The notes: generated by a model not told the origin, from the sequence alone. A DNA stretch of 64,000 nucleotides from Mangrovitalea sediminis (GCF_002514725.1 NZ_NTLB01000003.1:558001-622000), one strand, 5' to 3'; counted from the stretch's first letter, positions 53,466 through 63,704 are shown. Made by a program: numbers and translations.

Positions 53466-54344
53466 ATGACGAGACCCTTGCTGATTATTGGCGGTACTTC
53501 GGTAGACACCATCGTTCATCTCGACGAATTACCCTCCGGCGTCCCTCAGACTATATGGCCCAATGAGGTGTATCGTTCGCTGGGCAGTACCGGCGCGGGA
53601 AAAGCCCTGAACCTGCGGGCCCTGGGTATGCCGGTCCTGTTGCATACGCTGTTGGGACGTGACGCCGAGGGTGACTATATCCGGCGCACCTTGCGTGATC
53701 GCGGCATAGAACTGATGGTTGAAGAGACACTGGAGCCGACTGAGCAGCACGTCAATCTGATGGATGCCGAGGGTCGCCGTATGTCGATCTTCGTCCGCCC
53801 CCCCGCGACGCCGGCTGATGTGAACTGGGCACCGGTGGAAGCGGCTATGGCGGCGAGCGAGGTGGTGATTGTCAACATCCTCGCCTACGCGCAACCGGCG
53901 CTGGCGATGGCTAAGGCCCTGGAAAAGCCGATCTGGACCGACCTGCACGACTACGATGGTACCAACGCCTATCATCAACCCTTTATCGACGCTGCGGACG
54001 TTATTCAACTGTCGAGCGACAATCTGCCAGACTACCGTGGCTTTATGGAGGCCCAGATTCGGGCGGGCAAGCGAATGGTCGTCTGCACGCACGGCCGGCA
54101 TGGTGCGTCCCTCATCAATGCGAAAGGTGAGTGGTACGAACAACCCGCATTGCCGGTCGGTGAGATGCGGGACAGCAACGGTGCCGGTGATGCGTTTTTT
54201 AGCGGGCTCCTGTACGGCCATCTCATGGGCCGGTCCGAAACGGAGTGCTTACGTCTCGCCGCGGCCTGCGGTGCTCTCTGTGTGGCATCTTCGGCGCTGG
54301 CTTCGCCTGAACTGAATGCAGAAAACCTTCAGCGCATGGTGTAG
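53466..54344 (+). CDS. PfkB-family carbohydrate kinase
   Basis: 292 residues of the ribokinase fold. GGTSVDTIVHLDELP at the start, a Gly-rich LGSTGAGKALNLRALG (about 39-54) and the PfkB signature DSNGAGDAFFSGLL (about 237-250) with the catalytic Asp. It should phosphorylate a sugar or nucleoside with ATP; the substrate cannot be read. Followed after 91 bp by the EthD-like gene on the same strand. Confidence 0.9.
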   Translation: MTRPLLIIGGTSVDTIVHLDELPSGVPQTIWPNEVYRSLGSTGAGKALNLRALGMPVLLHTLLGRDAEGDYIRRTLRDRGIELMVEETLEPTEQHVNLMDAEGRRMSIFVRPPATPADVNWAPVEAAMAASEVVIVNILAYAQPALAMAKALEKPIWTDLHDYDGTNAYHQPFIDAADVIQLSSDNLPDYRGFMEAQIRAGKRMVVCTHGRHGASLINAKGEWYEQPALPVGEMRDSNGAGDAFFSGLLYGHLMGRSETECLRLAAACGALCVASSALASPELNAENLQRMV

Positions 54345-54435
54345 ATCATCGACTGCTACCTGTATCTCTTGTCTCACGGAAAGATCGCTGCGAGGATCGT
54401 TACTCCACCTTTGTTGGGGATGCAGGAGAGGAACC

Positions 54436-54765
54436 ATGATCAAAGTGAGTGTGATGTATCCGAACACGCCCGGTGCGCGCTTCGATCACGACTACTATCG
54501 AGACAAGCATATGCCTCTGGTCAAGTCCCTGATGGGGGATTACTGCCGTTTCTATACCGTGGATAAAGGCCTCTCCGGCGGGGCACCGGGCGCACCGGCG
54601 ACCTATGTCGGCATGTGCCATATCTTCTGTGAATCCCTGGAGGCTTTTCAGGCAGGTTTTGGCCCTCATGCCCGGGAAATACTGGCGGATGTCGCGAACT
54701 ACACCGACTTGCAGCCAATGATGCAGATCAGTGAGGTCGTGGTGGGATTCCCGGGCGCGAATTGA
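54436..54765 (+). CDS. EthD-family dimeric alpha/beta-barrel protein
   Basis: 109 residues. MIKVSVMYPNTPGARFDHDYYRDKHMPLVKSLM is the EthD start; MHIF-like GMCHIFCESLEAFQAGFGPHAREI follows. Family members are small ferredoxin-like dimers, some needed for ether degradation, most of unknown role. Start at 54436 with GGAGAGGAACC upstream; an upstream in-frame reading runs into the kinase gene and is unlikely. Confidence 0.88.
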   Translation: MIKVSVMYPNTPGARFDHDYYRDKHMPLVKSLMGDYCRFYTVDKGLSGGAPGAPATYVGMCHIFCESLEAFQAGFGPHAREILADVANYTDLQPMMQISEVVVGFPGAN

Positions 54766-54829
54766 GGTCTGGCGGCCCGGTGCCACGCCCGTGTTGAGTC
54801 GGGCATGGCACCGGTGTGACGGTTGCGCT

Positions 54830-55615
54830 CTAGCGCCTCCCTGTACCCGTCATCTGGATGATGTTGTTGGGAAACTCCAGGGATTCCACTTCTGCGGCGA
54901 AGCGTTTGGCGACATCCTGGATCGTCTTGCCGACATAGTCATACTGTTTTGAGAAGGGCGGCCAGTAATCTCCCAGTCCCAATGCGTCATTGATGACGAG
55001 CACCTGGCCATCGCAGTCGGGGCCGGCGCCGATACCGATGGTCGGAATGCGCAAGGCGCCCGTGATGTTCTGGGCGAGGGTGTAGGGGATATGCTCCAGT
55101 ACGAGCATGAAGGCTCCCGCCTCCTGAATCGCGATGGCTTCGTCCATGATACGCTTGGCTTCCGCATCGGTCCTGCCCACCTTGGCAAAACTCTTGGCCG
55201 TCTGGGGCGTCAGGCCCGTGTGGCCGACGACGGGAATGCCGGCTTGTTTCAGGTGGGAGATAACGTCTGTTTTCGGACCTTCCAACTTGATGCTGTCGGC
55301 ACCGGCTGCCATGAGGCGCCGTGCGCTGGTTAGCGCGGTCTCAGGGTCCTTGTCGGTCTCGTAAGGCAGATCCCCGATAATGTGGGTATTCGGCGCTCCC
55401 CGGCGGACAGCGCCGATATGGTATTCCATGTGCGCCAGTGTCACGTCCCGGGTGCTGTCGAAACCCATTTCCACCATGCCGACCGTATCTCCGACCAGAA
55501 TGATGGGAATCCCAGCCGCTTCCAGCGCACGAGCTACCGGACAGGTATAGGCTGTCAGCATGGTAATCGGCTTGGTGCCCTTGAGATTCACGAATTCCTG
55601 CGCTTGCATCTTCAT
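54830..55615 (-). CDS. panB: 3-methyl-2-oxobutanoate hydroxymethyltransferase
   Basis: 261 residues, the usual size. MLTAYTCPVARALEAAGIPIILVGDTVGMVEMG holds the Asp that binds the metal; RLMAAGADSIKLEG, IPVVGHTGLTPQ and VLEHIPYTLAQNIT follow the family. It makes ketopantoate from ketoisovalerate for CoA synthesis. panC does not follow here, unlike the common panBC pair; a PanE-like reductase lies 24 kb away. The gene stands alone. Confidence 0.97.
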   Translation of the reverse strand: MKMQAQEFVNLKGTKPITMLTAYTCPVARALEAAGIPIILVGDTVGMVEMGFDSTRDVTLAHMEYHIGAVRRGAPNTHIIGDLPYETDKDPETALTSARRLMAAGADSIKLEGPKTDVISHLKQAGIPVVGHTGLTPQTAKSFAKVGRTDAEAKRIMDEAIAIQEAGAFMLVLEHIPYTLAQNITGALRIPTIGIGAGPDCDGQVLVINDALGLGDYWPPFSKQYDYVGKTIQDVAKRFAAEVESLEFPNNIIQMTGTGRR

Positions 55616-55742
55616 GAGTTCAGCACTCCTTTGGGGGAAGGGATGGCCTGATCCACCGATGAAACCTGATCATGCCGTGGCGCTAAAGTTTACCCGCGTT
55701 TACGGGCTGAATCCTAGACTTCCAGCCTTCGGCTAACCCTGC

Positions 55743-56204
55743 TCAGTCTCCTGACTCGACAAGCGCTGCGAGTTTACCGAGGGCCACTCGCCAGGCGACC
55801 TCGTTGTCTGTCAGCGACACCCCGGCAGGCAGGTTCTCATGGACGAGGACGAGTTCAGTGTCGCCGTCGATATCGCTAAGGGTGAAGGTGATCGCCATCT
55901 CGCCGCTGAAGGCCGGGTCATCCGTCTCGAATGCTGCGGTTTGGACAATCAGCTCGCCCGGGATCAGTGTCAGGAAACGACCGTGGTAGGTATGGGCGGC
56001 TGGCGGTGTTTTGCCGGGATGGGACGGGTCGTCTTCGGTCAGGACAATGCGGTAGGCCCCTCCCTCCCGCACATCGAAAATATCCACATGACAGCTCATC
56101 CCGGTGGGCGCCCTCCAGTTGGCGATGGCACGATGGTCCAGGAGCGCGCGATAAACGCGCGCGCGTGAGGCCATGATATGCAGTGTGATGTGGGTCGCTC
56201 TCAT
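55743..56204 (-). CDS. SRPBCC/AHSA1-like protein
   Basis: 153 residues. HITLHIMASRARVYRALLDHRAIANWRAP, FDVREGGAYRIVLTEDD and AITFTLSDIDGDTELVLVHENLPAGVSL fit the Aha1/START-like fold, and TDNEVAWRVALGKLAALVES closes it. GC-rich codons like its neighbours, unlike the cassette SRPBCC gene at 33158. Function unknown. It lies 39 bp after lldD and may be cotranscribed. Confidence 0.85.
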   Translation of the reverse strand: MRATHITLHIMASRARVYRALLDHRAIANWRAPTGMSCHVDIFDVREGGAYRIVLTEDDPSHPGKTPPAAHTYHGRFLTLIPGELIVQTAAFETDDPAFSGEMAITFTLSDIDGDTELVLVHENLPAGVSLTDNEVAWRVALGKLAALVESGD

Positions 56205-56243
56205 TCTGGCGTCCTGTCGGCTTGGATGCAGAGGTTTCTTCGC

Positions 56244-57401
56244 TCAGGGATGCATTAGCTGGCTGTCCTGCCAGAGGATCTTTGTATCGACATCCTGAAT
56301 ATCACGCAACCCGCACAGCGCGAGGGTCGTATCCAGTTCCTTATAAAGGGTGTTCAGGGCAATCGTTACGCCTTTCTCTCCCATTGCACCCAGGCCATAG
56401 ATAAAGGCCCTGCCGATAAATACCGATTTGGCGCCCAGGGCGACCGCCTTGAGGATATCCTGGCCGCTGCGGATGCCGCCATCCAGGTAGACCTCGGTAC
56501 GCTCGCCCACCGCAGATACGATGGCCGGCAACGCGCGGATCGAAGACGGTGCTCCGTCCAGTTGCCGTCCGCCGTGGTTGGAGACGATGATGCCGTCAGC
56601 CCCGGCGTTGACGGCGGCTTCTGCGTCCTCCGGGTCAAGGATGCCCTTGATGATCAGCTTGCCGCCCCAGCGCTCCTTGATCCAGCGGACATCGTCCCAA
56701 CTGAGGCTGGGATCGAACTGCGATGCGGTCCAGGCCGAAAGCGAACTCAGGTTGCTTGCATCTTTCACGTGGCCGGCGATGTTGCCGAAGGTTCGCCGCT
56801 GTGTGCGCAGCATCCCGAGAACCCACCGCCACTTCGTTGCGAGATTGATCAGGTTCCGTACCGTGGGGCGCGGCGGGACCGTCATGCCGTTGATGATGTC
56901 CTTGTGGCGTTGGCCGAGAATCTGTAAGTCCGCCGTCAGAACCAGGGCCGAGCAACCCGCCGCCCTGGCGCGATCGATCAGTCGTCCCACGTAGTCCCGG
57001 TCGCGCATGACATAGAGTTGGAACCAGAAGGGGCTGTTGGTGTGTTCTGCCACATCCTCGATGGAGCAGATACTCATCGTCGAGAGCGTGAAAGGAACGC
57101 CGAACTTCTCCGCCGCCCGGGCGGCATGAATCTCGCCGTCGGCATGCTGCATGCCGGTCAGTCCAACGGGTGCGAGTGCCACCGGCATGCTGCAGGGCTG
57201 GCCGAGCATTTCGCATTTCACACTGCGGCCGGCCATATCGACCATGACCCGCTGACGGAACTTGATGGTGTCGAAATCGGAATGATTGGCGCGATAGGTG
57301 CTCTCGGTCCAGGATCCTGAATCTGCATAGTCGTAGAACATCTTGGGTACACGGCGGCGCGCCAGGCGCTGTAAATCGTCGATACAGGTGATGGTCGTCA
57401 T
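56244..57401 (-). CDS. lldD: FMN-dependent L-lactate dehydrogenase (alpha-hydroxy acid oxidase family)
   Basis: 385 residues. FYDYADSGSWTESTYRAN (22-39), ALAPVGLTGMQHADGE, FWFQLYVMRD, LTADLQILGQRHKD, the FMN/catalytic motif IIVSNHGGRQLDG with the active His and Arg, and VYLDGGIRSGQDILKAVALGA are all present. It oxidises L-lactate (or a close 2-hydroxy acid) to the 2-oxo acid at the membrane. The TRAP binding protein at 62472, similar to 2-oxoacid binders, could be related in use. Substrate could also be another hydroxy acid. Confidence 0.9.
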   Translation of the reverse strand: MTTITCIDDLQRLARRRVPKMFYDYADSGSWTESTYRANHSDFDTIKFRQRVMVDMAGRSVKCEMLGQPCSMPVALAPVGLTGMQHADGEIHAARAAEKFGVPFTLSTMSICSIEDVAEHTNSPFWFQLYVMRDRDYVGRLIDRARAAGCSALVLTADLQILGQRHKDIINGMTVPPRPTVRNLINLATKWRWVLGMLRTQRRTFGNIAGHVKDASNLSSLSAWTASQFDPSLSWDDVRWIKERWGGKLIIKGILDPEDAEAAVNAGADGIIVSNHGGRQLDGAPSSIRALPAIVSAVGERTEVYLDGGIRSGQDILKAVALGAKSVFIGRAFIYGLGAMGEKGVTIALNTLYKELDTTLALCGLRDIQDVDTKILWQDSQLMHP

Positions 57402-57767
57402 GATGGAGGAAGGTATCCTTGTCTTGATCGTGTTGACGCGGGCTTTCGGTCTGCCAGGTTTGCGGCGTCGACAGGAGCATCCGGTGTGCGAGGTATCAAC
57501 CTATTATCAAACCTCTCTCGGCTCCATCCTGAACATTACTCGTATTGATCTGAATTAAGAAGTGGGTGCGGGTAACGAGATGTTCGCACAGAAAATATAC
57601 CGATACGGACGTCCATACCTCGACAAACCCGGTGACCCTGTCTATTAGTTTCTAACCGCATCACAAAATCATCGCGCAAGGTCAGAAAGGCCGCCCGCGA
57701 TGGGAATCTATCAGGGATGCCCGTCGTGACGGGTTGCGTGAGCGCCGGCGGGAGGAGTGGATCCGCG
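57402..57767. other. Intergenic region between divergent lldD and chemoreceptor genes
   Basis: 366 bp that should carry both promoters. AT-rich stretches occur around 57500-57560. I looked for a sigma-28 flagellar promoter and saw no clear one. No gene or repeat is visible. Confidence 0.3.
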
Positions 57768-59654
57768 ATGTTTCGTATTACCTTCAAACAAAAACTATCA
57801 GCCGTTGTCGTCCTGTCATTGATGGGCATCGGCTACCTTGCCTACGTCGCCTTTGCCAGCCTTTATGAACTCGACAGCACCAGTAAGCGCGTGGCAAGCC
57901 TGACCGCCCTGGGCGACACCCTGTCCAGCGCGCAGTTGGCATTGTTGACGGCAGAGAATCGTATTCCCCACCTCCAGGCCGGCGAGGTGACGTCCTACAA
58001 GCAGTCTCTGGGCAAGCTGCGGCAGCGTTACAGTGAGCGCTTTTCCGAAGCCGCCGGGCATATTGAGAATACCGACTTGAAAGATCGCCTCACGAACGTG
58101 AACCATCTGTTCGAGGCATACCAGGAAGCGCTGTTGAAGGCCCTGGCCGTGCGGCAGGCGCTTGGCTTCGACGACCAGTCCGGAGCCCTGAAGACCCTCA
58201 AGCAGAGCGAACAGGCAATAGAGAAACAGTTATCGCCGTTCAATATGCTCTGGCAGCCCTTTATCGTCGTCCAGCAACTGACGTCGAGGTTTTTGGTCGA
58301 CCCCAGCGAGAGCGCGGCAAAAAACCTGAAAACTCAGCTGTCGACCGCCATCGCCAAGGTCAAGGATGCCGGCTTCTATGACTCATCCAAAAGCCAGATC
58401 GATGGCTACCAGTCTGCGGTCGATGGTGTCGTGGATGCGGCCCTTAAAGTGGGTCAGCAGGCGGTTGTGGTCAAGCAGGCAGATGCACAATTCATCGAAC
58501 AGTCGCAGCAAACCGATCGCTTCCTGAAAGAAAACCTGCTGGTAAAGGCGAGGGTTGAGGCCGATCAGGCGACAACCCAAGCACGCTGGACCCTCGGCCT
58601 GGTCAGCGGCGGCGTCGCGTTGGGTATTGCCTTGATCCTGGCTGCGACCGGCTTGGGGGCTGCAGGGAGCCTGCGTCGGATCATGCAGCAAGTCAGCGCC
58701 GTTGCCGAAGGCGACCTAAGGAAACGGTTGGTGACGGAGCCGGCCCGTAAAGACGAATTCGATCAGGTGTCGAGCGCTGTCGACACCATGACGGACGATC
58801 TGCATAAGGTGATCAGTGAGGTGGTGGGTGACCAGGGCGCGCTCAATGACCAGGTGAGCGAGCTGACATCCGCTGTGCAGGTGATCGCTGACAACAACGG
58901 TTCGGTATCGGAGCAATCCACCAGCCTTGCCGGCGCAACGGAAGAGATCAGCGCGACCACCAGTGAGGTCGCCAACAGTATCCGTAGCTTGCGGGACGAC
59001 ACCGAAAGTGCGCACCATGCCGCGATAGAAGGCGAGAGAACGATCTCCGAGGCAATGCGTTCACTGACAGAAACCGCAGGGGTGATGGAGGCTTCGGCGC
59101 AGCAGTTGATGCAGCTTGAGCAATACTCCCAGGAGATCGATAAGGTCATGTCCATGATCAATGACCTTGCCGAACAGACTAATCTCCTGGCCCTGAATGC
59201 GGCCATTGAAGCGGCGCGCGCCGGCGAGCAGGGCAGAGGTTTTGCCGTCGTGGCCGATGAGGTGCGTACGCTGGCAGAGCGGACCGGGTCGGCGACGGGG
59301 GAGATCACGCGGGCGGTCAGGGCGATTCAGGAACAGACCCAGTCCGTCGTCAGCATCATGAATCAAAGCCGCTCGAGTATCGATGTCGTCCAGCAGCAGG
59401 GGAGGGAGGCACAAACCGCTGTAACGCGGATCCAGGCCCAGACAGAGAAGGCCTCCTCCACCTGCGCGGAGATCACCTCGGCCATCGAGGAAACGGCTCG
59501 CACGACGCGGGAGATGGCGGCCAACATGGACCATATTGCCCACAGCATCGAACGGAACAGCGATGCTATCAAAGCGATTGTCGATTCCAGCGACAGTCTG
59601 CAGAAACGCGCCGAAGCGATGGGCCGGATGACGGCGAAATTCAAGCTGCGTTAG
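57768..59654 (+). CDS. Methyl-accepting chemotaxis protein
   Basis: 628 residues from [11 protein letters not shown]. Membrane helix 1 is about 9-31, a helical periplasmic sensor about 32-280, helix 2 about 284-305, then HAMP ([18 protein letters not shown]) and the signalling hairpin with the tip [37 protein letters not shown] near 463-499. The start at 57768 has GGAGGAG upstream; an in-frame start at 57717 would put charged residues before the first helix. Ligand unknown. Single gene, tail to tail with the hydrolase gene (4 bp overlap). Confidence 0.95.
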   Translation: MFRITFKQKLSAVVVLSLMGIGYLAYVAFASLYELDSTSKRVASLTALGDTLSSAQLALLTAENRIPHLQAGEVTSYKQSLGKLRQRYSERFSEAAGHIENTDLKDRLTNVNHLFEAYQEALLKALAVRQALGFDDQSGALKTLKQSEQAIEKQLSPFNMLWQPFIVVQQLTSRFLVDPSESAAKNLKTQLSTAIAKVKDAGFYDSSKSQIDGYQSAVDGVVDAALKVGQQAVVVKQADAQFIEQSQQTDRFLKENLLVKARVEADQATTQARWTLGLVSGGVALGIALILAATGLGAAGSLRRIMQQVSAVAEGDLRKRLVTEPARKDEFDQVSSAVDTMTDDLHKVISEVVGDQGALNDQVSELTSAVQVIADNNGSVSEQSTSLAGATEEISATTSEVANSIRSLRDDTESAHHAAIEGERTISEAMRSLTETAGVMEASAQQLMQLEQYSQEIDKVMSMINDLAEQTNLLALNAAIEAARAGEQGRGFAVVADEVRTLAERTGSATGEITRAVRAIQEQTQSVVSIMNQSRSSIDVVQQQGREAQTAVTRIQAQTEKASSTCAEITSAIEETARTTREMAANMDHIAHSIERNSDAIKAIVDSSDSLQKRAEAMGRMTAKFKLR

Positions 59655-60313
59655 CGTCCCGGTTTCAGCCGCGTGCAAAACCAGTCTGCTGCAAGACGAG
59701 CGACTTCTTCCAGCTTACCGGGTTCTTCGAACAGGTGGGTTGCCTCAGGGACGATGACGATTTGATGCTCGCACTCCAGGCGCCGGGCTGCCATTTGATT
59801 CAGGGTAATTACCTGGCCGTCCCAACCTCCGACGATCAGCAGGGTGGGCGCCCGTACCCGGCGAAGGTCATCACCGGCCAGATCCGGTCTACCGCCACGC
59901 GAGACGACGGCTGACACCTGCTGCGGTCGCTTGGCGGCTGCAATCAATGCTGCAGCGGCACCGGTACTGGCACCAAACAGGCCAATGGGCAGTTGCGCGG
60001 TCCGATGGTTCCTGCTTATCCAGTCGACGGCATCGGTCATGCGTAACGCCAGCAGGGGAATATTGAACCGGAATTCCGTGGTCAGCACGTCCTGCTCGTT
60101 TTCCTCGGCGCTGAGCAGGTCGAACAGCAGTGTCGCGAGCCCTGAGTCGTTAAGCGTATGGGCAACCTGCTGGTTGCGGCGACTGAAGCGACTGCTGCCG
60201 CTGCCATGTGCGAACGCAACGATGCCCCTGCAGTGTGGCGGCACCGTCAGCGCCCCCTCCAGCAGGGTGCCCCGGGAATCGATAACGATATCGGCGGTGT
60301 GGGTTTCGTCCAT
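59651..60313 (-). CDS. Dienelactone hydrolase-like alpha/beta hydrolase
   Basis: 220 residues from [22 protein letters not shown] (35-45), the nucleophile elbow GASTG with Ser116, GGWDGQV with the acid and EATHLFEE with the His complete a catalytic triad. It is third of a compact minus-strand operon after the erythromycin-esterase-like and phosphoribosyltransferase genes. Similar hydrolases are known fused to, or beside, such phosphoribosyltransferases. Substrate unknown. Longer in-frame readings overlap the upstream gene and lack a ribosome-binding site. Confidence 0.86.
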   Translation of the reverse strand: MDETHTADIVIDSRGTLLEGALTVPPHCRGIVAFAHGSGSSRFSRRNQQVAHTLNDSGLATLLFDLLSAEENEQDVLTTEFRFNIPLLALRMTDAVDWISRNHRTAQLPIGLFGASTGAAAALIAAAKRPQQVSAVVSRGGRPDLAGDDLRRVRAPTLLIVGGWDGQVITLNQMAARRLECEHQIVIVPEATHLFEEPGKLEEVARLAADWFCTRLKPGR

Positions 60314-60338
60314 GAGGGCTCTCTCTTTTTCGGCGGTA

Positions 60339-61655
60339 TCAGGTGGCCGTTTCACTGGCTTCTGGCCGGTGCCAGTGGTGTGGTTTGTCCAGCGGTTCCA
60401 GGGCACTGCTCTCATCGATGTGAAACACCGCATCGAACTGGTTGGCGACAGAGGCGTCAAAGTAGTGGCTGACCCTTTCGGTCTCCGGCAGGTAGATGAC
60501 GCCAATGGCCCTTTCCAGCAAGGATTCCCGCAGCGGCGCGGCCGCTTCTTCGTTCAGGGGCAGGAAAAAGCGGTCGAGGCCGCTACGGTGGAAGAGGTGC
60601 TCAATGCTGTCCGCCAGGGCCGGTCTGACCCACTTGTGTTCAACGTCCGCATCCCACTGCGAGGCTGCGGAAACGTGGCCGGTGTACGTGGTGAAGCCGA
60701 CCAGCAGGGCTTCATGACCGACTTGCTGGCGTAGCAACTGTCCCAGGTTCCATTCGCCTCGATGGTGCGCCTCGGTCGCGCGGGCATCGCCCAGATGGGA
60801 GTTGTGTGCCCAAACCACTACCCGGCCGCTTCCGCCACGTTCCTGCAGGTAATGCGAGAGTGCCAGCAGCGTATCCAGCATATGGGCGTCACGCAGGTTC
60901 CAGGTATTGACTCTTCGTCCGAACATGGCGCGATAGTAGGCCTCGGCGTTGACGACGACGGCTGCGTTACGTTCAGCAAAGAAATAGGCGTCCCGGGCAT
61001 CGAGACCGTTGCTGGAGACATAGGCCTCAGCCCTGGCTCGTAGCTTGAGCAACTGCTCGAGAGCGGCGTCGCGCCCAGAAGGACGCAGCCCGAAAGCGGC
61101 TTGGTAACCATAGGTTTGGGGTTCGCGGACATGATCCAGGACTTCGTAGTACCGGCGAGCCTGCGTGGCCTTTTCAGGATCGATATGGTCGAGATAGCGT
61201 ATGACCGCGTCTGCCGACCGGTACAGGCTATAGAGGTCCAGCCCGAAAATACCGGCACGTCGTATTGCCTCGACGGAGAAGTTGCGACTGCGGAGCCAAT
61301 CAACGAAACCGAGGAATTCCCGGTTCCGCCACATCCAGGCAGGGAACCGCTCGAAATCGTCCAGGGCTGACTCGGCATCATCGTCGCCGCTGCCTTGCAC
61401 GAAACGGTTGGTGCGCCAGGCATCAGGCCAGTCACCTTCTATGGCGACAGCATCGAAACCCTCTTCAGTAATCAGGCGGCGGGAGATGGCGGCGCGCATG
61501 CGATAGAACTCCTGGGTGCCATGAGTGGCTTCACCCAGCAGGACGAAGCGACGATCGCGGGCCATCGATAACAGGCGGTCGTAATCGCCATCGTTGCCAT
61601 TCAGGCGTTGTCCAAGGTCGCGTACGGCCTGGAAAGGCGTCGTGGGTACCGTCAT
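60339..61655 (-). CDS. Erythromycin esterase-family protein
   Basis: 438 residues. LLGEATHGTQEFYRMRAAI (39-57) contains the Glu42/His45 pair and VVWAHNSHLGDARAT the second His pair of the EreA/EreB family; IGVIYLPETERVSHYF and YFDASVANQFDAVFHID close the domain. True macrolide esterases are a minority of this family; in this context (beside a phosphoribosyltransferase and a hydrolase) drug resistance is doubtful. Its start overlaps the phosphoribosyltransferase stop by 4 bp, and the hydrolase follows after 25 bp. Confidence 0.9.
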   Translation of the reverse strand: MTVPTTPFQAVRDLGQRLNGNDGDYDRLLSMARDRRFVLLGEATHGTQEFYRMRAAISRRLITEEGFDAVAIEGDWPDAWRTNRFVQGSGDDDAESALDDFERFPAWMWRNREFLGFVDWLRSRNFSVEAIRRAGIFGLDLYSLYRSADAVIRYLDHIDPEKATQARRYYEVLDHVREPQTYGYQAAFGLRPSGRDAALEQLLKLRARAEAYVSSNGLDARDAYFFAERNAAVVVNAEAYYRAMFGRRVNTWNLRDAHMLDTLLALSHYLQERGGSGRVVVWAHNSHLGDARATEAHHRGEWNLGQLLRQQVGHEALLVGFTTYTGHVSAASQWDADVEHKWVRPALADSIEHLFHRSGLDRFFLPLNEEAAAPLRESLLERAIGVIYLPETERVSHYFDASVANQFDAVFHIDESSALEPLDKPHHWHRPEASETAT

Positions 61656-62308
61656 GACGACGCCTCCCCATGAAATCGGGTCAGCAGCTCACGCACTTCG
61701 TCATCGCTTGTTTGATCGAACCGGGTATAGAACTGCCCCACGGCATAAAAATCCTCGGGGCTCAGTACGCTGATAAAGGCATCTGCATCGTCGGCAAAAC
61801 GACCGGCGGCTTCTGCCGGGGATACCGGTACGGCCACGACGATACGTGCGGGCCGGTTACTTCGCAGGGCCATGACGGCGGCATGCATGGATGCGCCGGT
61901 GGCAATGCCGTCATCCACCAGTATCACGGTTTTATCGTTGATCTCGGCGGGAGCTCGCGTGCCCCGGTACAGGGTTTCTCGACGTATCAGTTCTTCCCGC
62001 TCGGTGGCCATGACCTGATCGATCTGGGCCTGGCTGACACCGGCGTTACGGATGACAGAGGGATTCAGATAAAGCGCGCCGCCGGAGGCAATGGCCCCCA
62101 TGGCAAGTTCCGGGTGATAAGGCACGCCGAGTTTGCGGACAATGAGAATATCGAAGTCGGCCCCCAAAGCGGTGGCGACTTCATAGCCTACCGGTACGCC
62201 ACCGCGAGGTAGCGCAAGGACCAGAACATCGTTTCGGCCCCCGTAGGCGAGCAACGCTTTCGCCAACTGACGACCAGCGTCGTGACGGTCGAAGAAGTAG
62301 CTTTCCAT
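61652..62308 (-). CDS. Phosphoribosyltransferase-family protein
   Basis: 218 residues from MESYFFDRHD. LVLALPRGGVPVGYEVATALGAD (29-51) and the PRPP loop VILVDDGIATGAS (128-140) define a type I phosphoribosyltransferase. The start at 62308 has GGGAG about 8 nt upstream. First gene of the operon with the erythromycin esterase-like and hydrolase genes. In mycobacteria Rv2030c joins the same two domains in one protein, as I recall, which supports a shared pathway. Base substrate unknown. Confidence 0.9.
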   Translation of the reverse strand: MESYFFDRHDAGRQLAKALLAYGGRNDVLVLALPRGGVPVGYEVATALGADFDILIVRKLGVPYHPELAMGAIASGGALYLNPSVIRNAGVSQAQIDQVMATEREELIRRETLYRGTRAPAEINDKTVILVDDGIATGASMHAAVMALRSNRPARIVVAVPVSPAEAAGRFADDADAFISVLSPEDFYAVGQFYTRFDQTSDDEVRELLTRFHGEASS

Positions 62309-62424
62309 AGCGACGCTCCCATTATGCGGTTGTTGGAAAGCATACAAGGGGGAGACACGGAGACTGTTTGATGTGCGTCAGGAAGCGGCGAAATGATAGG
62401 CGCCGCCGCTGGGGACTGGAAAGA

Positions 62425-62452
62425 AAAATGCCCGGCAAGAGCCGGGCATTTT
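62425..62452. terminator. Bidirectional Rho-independent terminator
   Basis: Stem AAAATGCCCGGC/GCCGGGCATTTT with loop AAGA, just after the stop of dctP on the minus strand and before the phosphoribosyltransferase operon. Confidence 0.94.
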
Positions 62453-62471
62453 CTGGTAGAGCGGGACGGGC

Positions 62472-63575
62472 TTAGAGCTTGTCCTGCGATACCGTCGGGA
62501 ACGCGAACTTGGCAAAGCCTTGCTCGGCCACGTTAAACCAGGCGTACTCCATATCGCGGAATTTCTTCCACGGGGTGTAGACCTTGTTCCACGTCTTGTC
62601 TTTCGACGCCAGATCTTCGTAGATCGCGAAGGCGTTTTTCTGTGCCTCGGTCATGATGTCGTCGCTGAAGGTATGCAACTTGACACCTTTGGCCAACAGG
62701 CGAGCCAGTGCTGGCGGGTTAACGGCATCGTAGTGGGCGATCATACGCAGGTTGGCCTCAGCCGATGCCGTATGCAGTGCCTGTTGGTATTCCTTGGGCA
62801 GCTTGTCATAGGCTTTGCGGTTGAAGTAAACCGACAACTGGGCGTTGGGCTCCCACCAGCTCGGTGCGTAATAGTTCTTCGCAACCTGATAGAAACCAAG
62901 CTTCTCGTCGTCGTAAGGACCGACCCACTCGGTGGCGTCGATAACACCACGCTCCAGTGCCGGGTAGATTTCCGGCGCCGCCAGCGTCTGTACGTTAACG
63001 CCCATGGTGGCCATAACCTTACCGCCGAAGCCCGGGATACGCATCTTGATGCCTTTCAGGGCTGCAAGATTCGGGACTTCCTTGCGGAACCAGCCACCCA
63101 TCTGACAGGTGGTGTTACCGCCGGGCAGGGAGATGATGCCGAAGTCTGAGAAAACTTCCTTGTTGACCAGCTCGTTACCGCCGCCATGATACATCCAGGC
63201 GTTTTGCTGACGGGTATTGAAACCGAACGGCAGCGTGGTATCGAAGGCCAGGGAAGGGTTTTTGCCGATGTAGTAGTAGGAAGCCGTATGGCCAGCTTCC
63301 ACGGTGCCTTGCTGGACCGCGTCGAATACCTGCAGGCCGCCAACCAGTTCACCCGCCGCGTAGGTGCGGATCTGGAACTTGCCGCCAGTCAGTTCGCTAA
63401 CACGATCAGCGATCAACTTGGCACCGCTGAAGATGGTGTCCAGGCTGGTCGGCCAGCTTGCTGCCATGCGCCAGCGAACCGTAGGGGTTGCTGCAGCAAC
63501 GTAGGGAGCTGCAGTTACAGCAGCGCCTGCTGCCGCACCGACGGTGGCCTTGGTGATAAAGTCACGACGTTTCAT
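62472..63575 (-). CDS. dctP: TRAP transporter substrate-binding protein, 2-oxoacid (TakP) type
   Basis: 367 residues with a twin-arginine-like signal MKRRDFITKATVGAAAGAA and cleavage near 28. The mature part follows DctP: LTGGKFQIRTYAAGELVGGLQVFDAVQQG, NTTCQMGGWFRKE, LKGIKMRIPGFGGKVMATMG and ERGVIDATEWVGPYDD. These motifs resemble TakP and related dimeric binders of 2-oxo acids such as pyruvate; this is from memory of the family. The permease gene dctM lies 129 bp upstream, the terminator just downstream. With lldD at 56.2 kb it may serve lactate/pyruvate-type carbon use. Confidence 0.93.
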   Translation of the reverse strand: MKRRDFITKATVGAAAGAAVTAAPYVAAATPTVRWRMAASWPTSLDTIFSGAKLIADRVSELTGGKFQIRTYAAGELVGGLQVFDAVQQGTVEAGHTASYYYIGKNPSLAFDTTLPFGFNTRQQNAWMYHGGGNELVNKEVFSDFGIISLPGGNTTCQMGGWFRKEVPNLAALKGIKMRIPGFGGKVMATMGVNVQTLAAPEIYPALERGVIDATEWVGPYDDEKLGFYQVAKNYYAPSWWEPNAQLSVYFNRKAYDKLPKEYQQALHTASAEANLRMIAHYDAVNPPALARLLAKGVKLHTFSDDIMTEAQKNAFAIYEDLASKDKTWNKVYTPWKKFRDMEYAWFNVAEQGFAKFAFPTVSQDKL

Positions 63576-63704
63576 CCAGGTTCTCCTTTCTTGTTGTAGT
63601 CGCCAGGTCTGGGACCTGGCGCCGATTACGTTTGGGAGTGCTCGTTTTTCTCTGTGTTTTCTAGCGGTTGTGACACTGTCTGAACGTTTACATTACCCTG
63701 AGTT

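Noticed and set aside
60339-61655. Macrolide resistance gene
   Set aside because: Family match only; the operon context and wide distribution of the family argue against a dedicated resistance function.
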